In this document: one piece after another, positions 17,574-26,769 of the stretch
Position numbering within the stretch: position 1 is the first letter of the stretch
Layout of the letters: every line of letters starts with the position of its first letter
Assembly: GCA_017312345.1 (NCBI GenBank)
Contig: BLAA01000001.1
Coordinates: forward strand, 620,001 to 684,000
Direction: 5' to 3'
Length of the DNA stretch: 64,000 nt
Source of the DNA: Candidatus Denitrolinea symbiosum
GTDB lineage: Bacteria; Chloroflexota; Anaerolineae; Anaerolineales; Villigracilaceae
Position numbers and translations under genes: made by a program
Notes under the pieces: generated by a model
Database searches by the model: none
What the model was told of the DNA's origin: nothing
The model's input: only the letters and a program-made list of their open reading frames with translations

Positions 17574-19790
17574 CTATTTCGGTCCTTGCTGGGCCAGAAG
17601 GCTGGCAATCCCTTTGAGTTCCAGCCACCATTGGGATTTGGGCCGCTGGCGTTCGGCGTCCATCATGCGGTCGAAGTCGCGCATATCGTGGAAGTGGATC
17701 TGTCCATTTTGCATACCGATGAAAGCGCTGCCGCATTCCTGCTTGCCGCATTGCTCGATCAAATATTCGAGGCACATGCGCGCCAGCCGCGTCGCCTGGA
17801 TGCGGTCGAACGGGGAGGGATCGCCGCCCTGCTGCAAGTGACCGAGGATGGCGGGACGCACATCGAACACATCCTGTCCCTCCTCTTCGAACAGCGAGCA
17901 GATAAACTCTGTGGTGTAAATCGGGTTCGCCCTCTCGTTGCGGATGACCAGCCCGAGACGCTTCCCCGCCTGGAAGCCGCGGAGCAAATTCTCCACGTCC
18001 GTTTGCAGGTCGCGCAGCCGCACGCCCTCCTCGTGCAGGTAGACGCGCTCCGCGCCGGTCGCCATTCCGCCCATCAACGCCAGATAACCGCAGTAATGTC
18101 CCATCACTTCTACGACGAAACAGCGCCGCGTCGCGACCGCCGACTGCTTGATCTTGTCCACCGCGTCCACAATGCTGTTCAACGCCGTGTCCGCGCCGAT
18201 GCTGAACTCGGAACCAGGCAGGTTGTTGTTGATCGAAGCGGGCAGGCAGATCGTCGGGATGTTGAACGACGGGAAATTCGGACGGTTCGTCAACATGCCG
18301 AAGGCCGCCTCATACGCGTTCCAGCCGCCGATGATCAGCAGCGCGTCGATGTGATGGTCTTCGATGACGCGCGCCATGGCGTAGAGGTCGCGTCCTTTTG
18401 GGATGTGGCGCGTCGTCCCCAATACCGAGCCGCCGCGCGACGCCCAGCCGCTCACGCTCATCCAGTTCATTTCCTCCAGGTCGCCCGTCATCAGCCCGTC
18501 GAACCCGTTGCGGATTCCCAGCATCACGTGACCCGCGTCCAGCCCAAGGCGGATGGCGGCGCGCGCGGCCGTGTTCATGCCCGGCGACGGCGCGCCCGCG
18601 TTCATCACCGCGATGCGGAAGCGTTTTCGGGACGGGTCCAGCGGATGAGGCAGGGCGCGCACCATGGTCTTGAACGTGTCGAAGGCGTCCTTAAAGGAGG
18701 AACTCCGCAGCGACATGGCGCGCTCGTAATCCCCGGCGTCGATCGCCTCCACCACCGCCTGCGTCTGGCGCATGCTTTCCATCAGCGACAGGCGCGTTAT
18801 GCGGTTGTTGCGGATGCCGATTACCACTGGCTCGTCTTCGGGTTTCGCCGCGAGGATGGTGTTCACCGCCTCGTAGCCCATCAACGTGCTGAGCGTGCGG
18901 TCGAAGGCGCTCGGTTTGCCGCCGCGCTGGACGTGTCCCAGCACGGTCACGCGCACTTCCTCCCCAAGCCTTTCCTCCAGCGCGCGCTGTACGTCGCCGC
19001 TGCCGATGTAGTTCCCGCTCCGGTCGCGCGCGCCCTCCGCCAGGATCACCATGCTGTCGCGGCGGCCGGCCTTTCGTCCCGCGCGGAGGCGTTCGGCCAG
19101 CGTATCTTGCCAGTTGTCCACGTTCGGCGGCGCTTCGGGGATCAACACCCAGTCCGCGCCGCAGGCCAGCGCGCCCATCAACGCGAGGTAGCCGCAGTTG
19201 CGCCCCATCACTTTGACGACGAACGTGCGCTGGTGACTCGCGGCCGTGCTGGTGATGGCGTCCACCGCCTCGGTGATGCGATGCAGGGCCGAATCAGCGC
19301 CGATGGTCATGTCGGCGCCGGAGAAGTCGTTGTCAATCGAGCCGACCAGCCCCACGATGGAGAGGTTCGGGAAGGCCGCGGCTTCCTGCGCCGTGACCTC
19401 GCCGAGGCTCGCGAGTTCGGATATGAGCGAGGGCCATTCCTGCCGGAAGACGTTCGCGCCCGTCAACGAGCCGTCGCCGCCGATGACGATCAACCCGTCG
19501 ATCCCCGCTTTGACGAGGTTTTTCGCGGCCAGCCTGCGGCCTTCGCGCGTGAGGAACGCGTCGCAGCGCGCGGACCCGATCACGGTTCCGCCCAATTGGA
19601 TGATTCCCCCCACCGAGCTCCAGTCCATCTTTTTAATGTAGTCGCCATTATCCACGAGGCCCTGATAGCCTTCGTAGATGGCGTAGACTTCCGCGCCTTT
19701 GTTCAGCGTCGTGCGGACGATGGCCCGCACGGCCGCGTTCATGCCCTGGGCGTCGCCGCCGCTGGTAAGGACTCCGATTCTCTTTGTCAT
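17574..19790 (-). CDS. pfkA: Tandem-domain, eukaryote-like ATP-dependent 6-phosphofructokinase
   Basis: A 738-residue protein made of two phosphofructokinase domains, the organisation of eukaryotic PFK-1 rather than the ~320-residue bacterial enzyme. The N-half is catalytic: GGDAQGMN (11-18), GGDGS (104-108) and GSIDND (150-155) with the catalytic Asp153, followed by MGRNCGYLALMGALACGADW. The C-half (from about 392) keeps the fold, but the catalytic motif reads SINNN (519-523), so it is probably a regulatory or effector-binding domain as in eukaryotes. It phosphorylates fructose-6-P to fructose-1,6-bisphosphate. Monocistronic, divergent from nusA. Confidence 0.92.
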   Translation of the reverse strand: MTKRIGVLTSGGDAQGMNAAVRAIVRTTLNKGAEVYAIYEGYQGLVDNGDYIKKMDWSSVGGIIQLGGTVIGSARCDAFLTREGRRLAAKNLVKAGIDGLIVIGGDGSLTGANVFRQEWPSLISELASLGEVTAQEAAAFPNLSIVGLVGSIDNDFSGADMTIGADSALHRITEAVDAITSTAASHQRTFVVKVMGRNCGYLALMGALACGADWVLIPEAPPNVDNWQDTLAERLRAGRKAGRRDSMVILAEGARDRSGNYIGSGDVQRALEERLGEEVRVTVLGHVQRGGKPSAFDRTLSTLMGYEAVNTILAAKPEDEPVVIGIRNNRITRLSLMESMRQTQAVVEAIDAGDYERAMSLRSSSFKDAFDTFKTMVRALPHPLDPSRKRFRIAVMNAGAPSPGMNTAARAAIRLGLDAGHVMLGIRNGFDGLMTGDLEEMNWMSVSGWASRGGSVLGTTRHIPKGRDLYAMARVIEDHHIDALLIIGGWNAYEAAFGMLTNRPNFPSFNIPTICLPASINNNLPGSEFSIGADTALNSIVDAVDKIKQSAVATRRCFVVEVMGHYCGYLALMGGMATGAERVYLHEEGVRLRDLQTDVENLLRGFQAGKRLGLVIRNERANPIYTTEFICSLFEEEGQDVFDVRPAILGHLQQGGDPSPFDRIQATRLARMCLEYLIEQCGKQECGSAFIGMQNGQIHFHDMRDFDRMMDAERQRPKSQWWLELKGIASLLAQQGPK

Positions 19791-19894
19791 ATTCTGCCTG
19801 CCGTGTAAGTTCTGTGTGCGTTTATTCTACTGTACTTCACCCCCAAAACGACTGTCTTTCCTGACCCGCTCTGGAAGTAAATTTTCCTCGTCAG

Positions 19895-20005
19895 TTTTTG
19901 GAGGAGCGAAGCGTCCCGCCGCTTGCGCGGGGATTGCTTCGACGCCTGCGGCGTCTTGCAATGACAGGAAAAAGAGCGTCTTCCGTCTTTCGCAATGACA
20001 GCGAA
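19895..20005. repeat. GC-rich dispersed repeat (GAGCGAAGC ... CAATGACA type)
   Basis: GGAGCGAAGCGTCCCGCCGC through GACGCCTGCGGCGTC to TTGCAATGACAG, with a second CGCAATGACAG at 19993. This is the kind of palindrome-bearing repeat scattered between genes in many Chloroflexota. It separates pfkA from nusA. Confidence 0.5.
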
Positions 20006-20059
20006 AAGCGTCGATTGCACAAAGCGTTTAGAAAACCATGCGAAAAAACGCGCGTCCAC

Positions 20060-20088
20060 TTGCGGAACTCGCGCCTCTATGCTAGAAT
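20060..20088 (+). promoter_or_regulatory. Candidate sigma-70-type promoter of the nusA operon
   Basis: TTGCGG (20060-20065), 17-bp spacer, TAGAAT (20083-20088). A start near 20095 gives a leader of about 90 nt before nusA. Confidence 0.6.
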
Positions 20089-20126
20089 CCGTGACGTACG
20101 TAGAACCCAATCCTGTTGACACCGAG

Positions 20127-20153
20127 AACTGGGCAGCCCCCAGTTTTCTGTTT
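20127..20153 (+). terminator. Leader hairpin/attenuator candidate upstream of nusA
   Basis: AACTGGG (20127-20133) pairs with CCCAGTT (20139-20145), followed by TTCTGTTTA. It lies between the candidate promoter and nusA, so it could attenuate the operon. NusA autoregulation through such structures is plausible but not shown. Confidence 0.45.
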
Positions 20154-20185
20154 ATACACGGACATTCACGGAGTCAGAAAGAAGC

Positions 20186-22048
20186 ATGCCCACCAGGAAC
20201 GAATTCGCTCTCGCCTTCCACGAAGTGTTGGAGGAAAAACAACTGCCGAAGGAGATCATCCTTTCGGCGATTGAGTCCGCCATGGTTTCGGCCTATCGGC
20301 GGGCGGTCAACGCGTCTGCCGCGCAGCACGTGGAGGCCAAACTCGATCCCGACACGGGACAGGTCACCATTTTCGCCGAAAAAGAAGTGGTCGAAGACAT
20401 CATGGACGACCGCACTGAAGTGCTGCTGGATGCGGCCCGCAAAGCCAGCCCCGAAGCGCAGTTGGGCGATGTGGTGGTCGTGGAGACGACTCCCGCGGAC
20501 TTCGGGCGGGTCGCGGCCCAGACGGCGCGGCAGGTCATCCAGCAGCGGATCCGCGAAGCCGAGAGAAGCGCGCAGTTGGAATATTTCCAGCGGCAGGTGG
20601 GCGAGATTGTCAGCGGCGTGGTGCAGGCTTCGAGTCCCGTTCAGGGCGTGACCATCGGGCTGGATATGAAGGCCGAGGGCAACATGCCCAACAACCAGAA
20701 GGTGCCGGGCGAGCGCTTCAAAGTGCACGACCGCCTGCGCGCCGTGGTGCTGGAGGTGAAAGACGGCCCGCGCGGGCCGCAGATCATCCTTTCGCGAGCC
20801 CATCGCAACTTCCTGCGCCGCCTGCTCGAAAACGAAGTCCCCGAGATCTATCACGGCATCGTGGAGATCCGCGCCATCGCCCGCGAGCCGGGCGCGCGCG
20901 CCAAAGTGGCCGTCCTCGCCACCCAGCCCGGCGTGGACGCGGTGGGGGCCTGCGTGGGCATCAAAGGCGTCCGCATTCAGGCCATCGTCCGGGAATTGCA
21001 CGACGAGAAAATTGACATCATCCAGTGGGACGCCGATCCCGTGACTTACATTTCCAAAGCCATCAGCCCGGCGCGCGTCAGCGGGGTGTACCTGTCCGAG
21101 AACTCGGAAGGGAACAAGACCGCGACCGTCGTCGTCGGCGAGGACCAGTTGAGCCTCGCCATCGGCCGCGACGGGCAGAACGCCCGCCTCGCCGCCAAGT
21201 TGACCGGCTGGCGCATTGACATCAAGTCCCTGCCCGAGGCCGCGGCGGATACCATCCAGAAGTTTAAGGACGATCCCGAACTGGCCGCCAGATTGCCCGG
21301 ACTGGAAGAGACTATCCCCGCCGTCGAGGAGATCCTGCTCAAGAAGGCCGAGAATCGGCCCGTCACGCCCGAAGAGTTCGCCCAGTTGACGCAGTTCGTG
21401 GACCGCGTGGAGCGCGGCGCCGTCCAGATCAAGGAAGAGGCCGCGCGCGTGGAAGACGAGCAGGCGGCCGCCGTCCGTGCCGAGATCCCGGCGGGCGCGT
21501 TCAACGTCCGACTGGACGATTCGGGCATCAAGAATCACGTGGTTGTCATCCTGACCGAGGCCGGCTACGAGACGGTCGGCGATCTGATGGTGGCGCTCAA
21601 GACCGACGCGAACAAAGTGTTGGGACTGGCCGGCGTGGGCCCGAAGGCCATGCAGAATATCGAAGAGTCCTTGGCCGCGCTGACGTTCCCCGAGCCGGAG
21701 AAACCCGTCGAAGCGGAGACCCAGCCCGAGGTCGAGAAGGAAGCGGAGGCGGCCGCGGAGGCCGCGCCGGCCGCGGAGGCCGTCCAGCCTGTCGAGGCGG
21801 TCGTCGAAGCAAAGGAAGTCGAGGAGCCGCCGGCCATGAAGGACGGCGTGTCGCTCGAAGAGATGTTCGCCTTCAAGCCGGAAACTTTTACGACCGCCGG
21901 CGCGGAGGAAGAATCCGAAGGCGACAAGAAGAAAGGCAAGAAGAAAGGCAAGAAGAAGTCGGTTGAATTGGAGTACGACGAGACCCTGGGCGAAGTCGTG
22001 AGCCGCAAGAAACACAAGCGCGGCGACGGAGCCTGGGAAGAAGAGTAG
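20186..22048 (+). CDS. nusA: Transcription termination/antitermination factor NusA
   Basis: A 620-residue RNA polymerase-binding factor. The order is N-terminal domain (starting [18 protein letters not shown]), S1 domain (about 130-200), two KH domains with [20 protein letters not shown] and [20 protein letters not shown], then a helix-hairpin-helix segment ([19 protein letters not shown], about 475-495) and a long acidic tail ending in repeated KKGKKK. The tail is longer than in Escherichia coli. The stop overlaps the next start by one base. First gene of the nusA-rnpM-infB-rbfA operon; rimP, which normally precedes nusA, is not here. Confidence 0.97.
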   Translation: MPTRNEFALAFHEVLEEKQLPKEIILSAIESAMVSAYRRAVNASAAQHVEAKLDPDTGQVTIFAEKEVVEDIMDDRTEVLLDAARKASPEAQLGDVVVVETTPADFGRVAAQTARQVIQQRIREAERSAQLEYFQRQVGEIVSGVVQASSPVQGVTIGLDMKAEGNMPNNQKVPGERFKVHDRLRAVVLEVKDGPRGPQIILSRAHRNFLRRLLENEVPEIYHGIVEIRAIAREPGARAKVAVLATQPGVDAVGACVGIKGVRIQAIVRELHDEKIDIIQWDADPVTYISKAISPARVSGVYLSENSEGNKTATVVVGEDQLSLAIGRDGQNARLAAKLTGWRIDIKSLPEAAADTIQKFKDDPELAARLPGLEETIPAVEEILLKKAENRPVTPEEFAQLTQFVDRVERGAVQIKEEAARVEDEQAAAVRAEIPAGAFNVRLDDSGIKNHVVVILTEAGYETVGDLMVALKTDANKVLGLAGVGPKAMQNIEESLAALTFPEPEKPVEAETQPEVEKEAEAAAEAAPAAEAVQPVEAVVEAKEVEEPPAMKDGVSLEEMFAFKPETFTTAGAEEESEGDKKKGKKKGKKKSVELEYDETLGEVVSRKKHKRGDGAWEEE

Positions 22049-22347
22049 TGAAACAGCGCGTCAAACACGTCCCTCAACGAACCTGCGTGGGCTGCCGCAC
22101 GACTCTGGCGAAGCGGGAATTGATCCGCGTCGTGCGGACGGCCGAAGGGGCGCGGGTAGACCCGACCGGCAAACTGGCCGGGCGCGGGGCTTACCTGCAC
22201 GACCGCCGGAGTTGCTGGGAACGCGGCCTGCGCGGGGCGCTCGCCCACGCGTTGAAGGCCGAATTGACGCCGGAAGACCGGGAACGCCTGCTGGCATTTG
22301 CCGCGGCGCTTCCCGAAGAAACGTCCACGGACGCGCCCGCCATGTGA
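22048..22347 (+). CDS. rnpM: RNase P modulator RnpM (YlxR family)
   Basis: A 99-residue YlxR-fold RNA-binding protein. The diagnostic RTCVGCRTTLAKRELIRVVR block is at residues 11-30 and GRGAYLHDRRSCWERG follows. YlxR proteins sit between nusA and infB in most bacteria and were shown in Bacillus to bind RNase P RNA. GTG start overlapping the nusA stop, so translation is coupled. Confidence 0.93.
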   Translation: MKQRVKHVPQRTCVGCRTTLAKRELIRVVRTAEGARVDPTGKLAGRGAYLHDRRSCWERGLRGALAHALKAELTPEDRERLLAFAAALPEETSTDAPAM

Positions 22348-22448
22348 TCGCCTGATTTTTCTCTCGTTCACTGGCGCGCTTCGTGGGAAAGGGCAGGCCG
22401 GGAAGTCATTCCGGCTTGCAGGATCGAATTCAACGCAGGAGGCGTCCC

Positions 22449-24227
22449 ATGAACGAGAACGGACACAAGATCGAACTGCCCTCGAATATCGTCATTCGCG
22501 ACCTGGCTCAGATCATCGAAAAAAGCCCGATTGAAGTCATAAAAAAATTGATGACCAACGGCGTAATGGCTACCATCAATCAATCCGTGGATTTTGACAC
22601 GGCGGCGATTGTGGTGGCGGAATACGGACTCGAAGCCGTCCCCGAGGCGGCTATCGAAGCGCCGAAGGAGGAGGTGGGCGAAGTGCCGCTCTGGCGTCAG
22701 CGGATCGCCGGGGAGGACGCGTCGCTGCTCAAGGAACGCGCCCCGGTGGTGACCATCCTCGGTCACGTGGACCACGGCAAGACCTCCCTGCTGGACGCGA
22801 TCCGCTCCGAGAACGTGGCCGCGGGCGAGGTGGGCGGGATCACCCAGCGCATCGGCGCGTACCAGGTGGAGCATAAAGGACGCCTCATCACGTTCCTCGA
22901 CACGCCCGGGCACGCGGCTTTCACCGCCATGCGCTCGCGCGGGGCGCAGGGCGCCGACGTGGTGGTGCTGGTGGTGGCCGCGGACGACGGGATGATGCCG
23001 CAGACGAAGGAAGCCATCGCGCACGCCCGCGCGGCGCGCGTCCCCATCGTTGTGGCGCTCAATAAAGTGGACCGTCCCAACGCCAACGTTGACCGCGTGA
23101 AGCAGCAACTGGCCGAGCAGGAACTCGTCCCCGACGATTGGGGCGGGCAGACGCTGGTCGTCCCGGTCTCGGCGAAGCAGAAACAGGGCATCGGCGACCT
23201 GCTGGAGGCCATCCTGCTGGTGGCCGACAACGCCGACATCCGCGCCAACCCCAACGGCAAAGTGATCGGCAGCGTCATCGAGGCGGAACTGGAAAAAGCG
23301 CGCGGCGTCGTCGCCACGCTCCTCGTCCAAAACGGGACGCTCCAAACCGGCGACGCGGTGGTGGCCGGGATCGCGCACGGACGCATCAAAGCCATGACCG
23401 ATTTCCGCGGCAAGGCGCTCAAGAAGGCGGGGCCGTCCACGCCCGCGCTGGTGATGGGACTCTCCGACATCCCCGCAGCCGGCGACCTCTTTGAAGTAGT
23501 CGAATCGGACCGCGCGGCGCGCGAGATCGTCGCCGAACGCCTCGAGGCCATCAAGAAAAAATCGCAGGAACGCAAAAAACTTTCGCTCGAAGACCTGTTC
23601 TCGGCCTACGAACAGGGCGAGGCCAAATCCCTCAACCTGGTCCTCAAAGCCGACCTGCAAGGCTCGCTCGAACCCATCCTGACCGAGTTGGAGAAACTCG
23701 GCGAAGGCGAGATCACCATCCACGTGCTGTACGCCGAAACGGGCAACATCGGCGAAAACGACGTGATGCTGGCCTCCGCCTCGAAAGCCATCATCCTCGG
23801 CTTCAACGTCCAGGCCGAAGTGGCGGCGCGTCGTCTCGCGGAAGCCGAGGGCGTGGACATCCGTCTCTACGACATCATCTATCGGCTGACGGAAGATATC
23901 GAGAAAGCCCTCAAGGGCATGCTCGCGCCCGAATTCGTGGAGCGCTCCGTCGGGCGGGCGCAGGTGTTGAAAGTCTTTCCCATCTCGAAGATCGGCAAGA
24001 TCGCCGGCTGCCGCGTGCTCGAAGGCGAACTGCGCCGCAGCGCGAAAGTCCGCTTGAAGCGCGGCGCCGACATCGTCTTCGAGGGCGACATGTCTTCACT
24101 CAAGCGCGAGAAGGACGACGCGCGCGAAGTCCGCTCCGGTCTCGAATGCGGCGTGGGATTGAAAAACTTCCACGACATCGAGCCGGGCGACATGCTGGAG
24201 TGTTACGTGCTGGAGAAATCGGAGTGA
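22449..24227 (+). CDS. infB: Translation initiation factor IF-2 (short form)
   Basis: A 592-residue GTPase that places initiator tRNA on the 30S subunit. G1 is GHVDHGKTSLLD, G3 DTPGH, G4 NKVD; domains IF2-II, III and IV follow to the end. The N-terminal extension is very short: only about 90 residues precede the G domain, including one IF2-N helical module (IVIRDLAQIIEKSPIEVIKKL). ATG at 22449 is preceded by AGGAGG 6 nt upstream; a longer frame from 22383 lacks such a site. Confidence 0.97.
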   Translation: MNENGHKIELPSNIVIRDLAQIIEKSPIEVIKKLMTNGVMATINQSVDFDTAAIVVAEYGLEAVPEAAIEAPKEEVGEVPLWRQRIAGEDASLLKERAPVVTILGHVDHGKTSLLDAIRSENVAAGEVGGITQRIGAYQVEHKGRLITFLDTPGHAAFTAMRSRGAQGADVVVLVVAADDGMMPQTKEAIAHARAARVPIVVALNKVDRPNANVDRVKQQLAEQELVPDDWGGQTLVVPVSAKQKQGIGDLLEAILLVADNADIRANPNGKVIGSVIEAELEKARGVVATLLVQNGTLQTGDAVVAGIAHGRIKAMTDFRGKALKKAGPSTPALVMGLSDIPAAGDLFEVVESDRAAREIVAERLEAIKKKSQERKKLSLEDLFSAYEQGEAKSLNLVLKADLQGSLEPILTELEKLGEGEITIHVLYAETGNIGENDVMLASASKAIILGFNVQAEVAARRLAEAEGVDIRLYDIIYRLTEDIEKALKGMLAPEFVERSVGRAQVLKVFPISKIGKIAGCRVLEGELRRSAKVRLKRGADIVFEGDMSSLKREKDDAREVRSGLECGVGLKNFHDIEPGDMLECYVLEKSE

Positions 24228-24235
24228 TTTTCGTT

Positions 24236-24262
24236 TCCGAAAGCAGAACTTTCGGATTCCTC
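24236..24262 (+). terminator. Small hairpin between infB and rbfA
   Basis: TCCGAAAG (24236-24243) pairs with CTTTCGGA (24249-24256), followed by TTCCTCTTTTC. It may partly terminate or protect the infB transcript. Confidence 0.35.
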
Positions 24263-24279
24263 TTTTCTGGTGAGAAATT

Positions 24280-24636
24280 ATGCCCTCAGGTATTCGCCTC
24301 CAACGTATCGCAGACCGTATCCGCCAGGAACTCTCGGAAATGCTCGTCCGCGAGATCAGCGATCCGCGCCTGGAACTTATCTATGTGACCGACGTTAAAG
24401 TGGATAAGGAACTGGCCTACGCGGACGTGTTCGTCTCCGCGCTGGAGGGACGCGAACGCAGCCGCGAGGTCCTCGCGGGACTCGAATCTGCCGGCGGCTT
24501 CATCCGCCGGACCCTGGCCGGGCGCGTCGACCTGCGCGTCTTCCCCCGCCTGCGCTTCCACTGGGACCCCACTCCCGAAAACGCCGACCATGTCGAAAAG
24601 AAACTGGCGGAGCTGCGCGAGAAAAAACAGACTTGA
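24280..24636 (+). CDS. rbfA: 30S ribosome-binding factor RbfA
   Basis: A 118-residue KH-like ribosome-maturation factor. RLQRIADRIRQELSEML and ISDPRLELIYVTDVKVDKELAYADVFVS match the family, as does the RLRFHWDPTPENADHVEKKL end. It acts on 17S rRNA processing at the 30S subunit. It follows infB by 52 bp in the usual order. Confidence 0.95.
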   Translation: MPSGIRLQRIADRIRQELSEMLVREISDPRLELIYVTDVKVDKELAYADVFVSALEGRERSREVLAGLESAGGFIRRTLAGRVDLRVFPRLRFHWDPTPENADHVEKKLAELREKKQT

Positions 24637-24668
24637 AATAGTACAAATGGATAGACAACATTAATCCG

Positions 24669-24697
24669 TTGTTTAGAAACCGACTGTACAATAAAAT
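24669..24697 (+). promoter_or_regulatory. Candidate promoter upstream of nrnA
   Basis: TTGTTT (24669-24674), 17-bp spacer, TAAAAT (24692-24697), about 37 bp before the nrnA ATG. Confidence 0.5.
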
Positions 24698-24740
24698 CAC
24701 ACAAGGAGCGAAAACGTTTCACCAACGTGAACTGAACAAT

Positions 24741-25700
24741 ATGGATAGCGCGATCATCAAGCAAATTGGGGATCGACTCGCCTCAGCCCAAAGCGTCCTC
24801 GTTGCATCGCATGTCCGTCCGGATGGCGACGCGATCGGTTCGTTGCTTGCCCTGGGACTGGCTTTGCAGAACGCGGGGAAAACCGTCCAGATGGTTTTGC
24901 AGGACGGCGTCCCGGCCTCTTTCCGTTTTTTGGAGGGCCATGAACAGGTTCAGAAGGAACCGAAAGGAGAGTGGGACACGTTCATCTCGGTGGACTGCGC
25001 CGATTTCAAACGTCTCGGCAAACCCTTCGAGGCCGTCCGCAAACCCGACATCAACATAGACCACCACATCACCAACGAAAAATTCGGGACTTTGAATCTC
25101 ATCGTCGGCGAGGCTGTCGCCACCGCCGCCGTTTTAACCGACTGCCTGCCCGCATGGGGATTGGAAATTACGCAGCCCGTCGCCGCCGCGCTGCTGACGG
25201 GCATCGTCACCGACACGCTCGGATTCCGCACCGCGAACACCTCGCCCGAAGCCTTGCGCCAGTCCGCGCGGTTGATGGAACGCGGCGCGGACCTGCCCGA
25301 ACTATACATGCGTTCCCTCGTGCGAAAGTCCTACCCGGCGGCGCGCTATTGGGGCGCCGGTCTCTCCTCGCTGAAAAGCGAAGACGGCCTCGTCTGGGGC
25401 ACGTTGACGCTCGCCGACCGCAAGGCCTCGGGCTACGGCGGCAACGACGACGCCGACCTCATCAACATGATCTCCGCCATTGACGGACCGAAAGTGGGCA
25501 TGGTCTTCGTCGAGCAGAGCAACGAACACGTCAAAATTTCGTGGCGCGCCCTCGAAGACGGATACAACGTTGCGGAAGTGGCGAAACGCTTCAACGGCGG
25601 CGGTCACGCCGCGGCGGCCGGGGCGGATGTCCCCGGCCAATTAAGCGAAATCCAGCCGCTCGTTCTGAAGACGACGCGCGAAATGCTGGAATTTAAATAA
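24741..25700 (+). CDS. nrnA: DHH-family oligoribonuclease/pAp phosphatase NrnA
   Basis: A 319-residue DHH/DHHA1 phosphoesterase that degrades nanoRNA and dephosphorylates pAp. Metal-binding motifs are HVRPDGDAIGS (about 24-34), VDCAD (near 87) and DHHITN (near 117); the DHHA1 substrate motif GGGHAAAAGA is near the C-terminus. The ATG at 24741 matches the family N-terminus; a longer frame to 24669 would include the promoter. Lies between rbfA and truB, the usual place in many bacteria. Confidence 0.94.
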   Translation: MDSAIIKQIGDRLASAQSVLVASHVRPDGDAIGSLLALGLALQNAGKTVQMVLQDGVPASFRFLEGHEQVQKEPKGEWDTFISVDCADFKRLGKPFEAVRKPDINIDHHITNEKFGTLNLIVGEAVATAAVLTDCLPAWGLEITQPVAAALLTGIVTDTLGFRTANTSPEALRQSARLMERGADLPELYMRSLVRKSYPAARYWGAGLSSLKSEDGLVWGTLTLADRKASGYGGNDDADLINMISAIDGPKVGMVFVEQSNEHVKISWRALEDGYNVAEVAKRFNGGGHAAAAGADVPGQLSEIQPLVLKTTREMLEFK

Positions 25701-25772
25701 ATACTCGAAATCAGACAAGTTTGGTAGAATTCAACCCGGCCTCACCCGCCAATTTTCCAGGAGGAAAACACA

Positions 25773-26717
25773 ATGAACAGTCAGGATATCAAGAACGCCA
25801 TCTCCGGCGTCCTCGTGGTGGATAAACCCGTCGGCATGACCTCGCACGACGTGGTCGAAGCCGTCCGCCGCGGGACCGGAATCCGCCGCGCCGGCCACAC
25901 CGGCACGCTGGACCCGCGCGCCTCGGGCGTGCTGGTCATTCTCATCGGCCCGGCCGTGCGCCTGAGCGAGTACGTCTCCGCTTCAGACAAGCGCTACCAG
26001 GCCATCATCCGTCTCGGCTCCAGCACCGACACCTTCGACGCCGACGGAAGATTCGTCCAGCAGTCCCAGCAGCCGGTCAACGTGACCGAAGAACAGTTCG
26101 AAAAGATTCTCAAGAATTTCGAGGGCGAGATCGAACAGACGCCCCCGCCGTATTCCGCCGTCAAAGTGGGCGGACGCCGCGCCTACGACATGGCGCGCCA
26201 GGGCGAGGAAGTGGAACTGACCCCGCGCAAGATCCAGGTGCATCATCTCGAAGTGCTGGAATGGGCGCCGCCCGAAGCGGTGGTGGACGTGCATTGCTCC
26301 AGCGGCACCTACGTCCGCTCGCTGGCGAACGACATCGGCGCGCAACTCGGCACCGGCGCGTACCTCGTCGGTCTGCGCCGCACCAAAAGCGGACGCTTCA
26401 GCCTGCGCGACGCGACGCCGCTCCGCAAATTGCAGGAGGCTTTCCAGGCCGGCAACTGGTATCAATACCTGATCCCCGCGGCCGAGGCCCTTGCCGACTG
26501 GCCGGCCATAGAACTGAACCCCGACGAGGTCGAGGAAGTCCGTCACGGTCACCGCGTGAAGCAGGCCGCCGACGCGCCCGCCTCCGAGATGGTGCGCGGC
26601 GTGAGCGCGGCGGGCGAACTCATCGCCCTCATGATCCCCGCGGCCGGCGAAGACGGCTCCCCCGAATGGCAGCCGAAGAAAGTCTTCTTCACCAGCGAAG
26701 CCAAAGTCGAAAATTAA
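25773..26717 (+). CDS. truB: tRNA pseudouridine(55) synthase TruB
   Basis: A 314-residue pseudouridine synthase that makes Psi55 in the T-loop of tRNAs. GVLVVDKPVGMTSHDVV and HTGTLDPRASGVL, the latter with the catalytic Asp, are at residues 12-50; the RYQAIIRLG and SGTYVRSLANDIG blocks follow, and a C-terminal PUA-like region completes it. A strong AGGAGG-type site (CCAGGAGGAAAAC) precedes the ATG. Confidence 0.96.
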   Translation: MNSQDIKNAISGVLVVDKPVGMTSHDVVEAVRRGTGIRRAGHTGTLDPRASGVLVILIGPAVRLSEYVSASDKRYQAIIRLGSSTDTFDADGRFVQQSQQPVNVTEEQFEKILKNFEGEIEQTPPPYSAVKVGGRRAYDMARQGEEVELTPRKIQVHHLEVLEWAPPEAVVDVHCSSGTYVRSLANDIGAQLGTGAYLVGLRRTKSGRFSLRDATPLRKLQEAFQAGNWYQYLIPAAEALADWPAIELNPDEVEEVRHGHRVKQAADAPASEMVRGVSAAGELIALMIPAAGEDGSPEWQPKKVFFTSEAKVEN

Positions 26718-26720
26718 ATC

Positions 26721-26753
26721 AGAAACCAGGTTTCTGCCAGAAACCTGGTTTCT
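26721..26753. repeat. Paired AGAAACC-N-GGTTTCT palindromes between truB and ribF
   Basis: AGAAACCAGGTTTCT (26721-26735) and AGAAACCTGGTTTCT (26739-26753). Each is a palindrome and the two also pair with each other. A diverged half-copy lies before gyrA (38277-38291). Together they can form a 15-bp hairpin that may act as a terminator or mRNA stabiliser. Confidence 0.7.
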
Positions 26754-26769
26754 CAAACTGCCTTCACCC

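Noticed and set aside
17586..19808. 740-codon plus-strand frame opposite phosphofructokinase
   Set aside because: Antisense shadow; the minus strand encodes an unmistakable PFK.
19791..20185. rimP upstream of nusA
   Set aside because: No frame in this gap resembles RimP; it holds repeats, a promoter and a leader hairpin.
20174..23723. Long minus-strand frames opposite nusA and infB
   Set aside because: Antisense shadows of conserved genes with His/Arg/Asp-biased composition.
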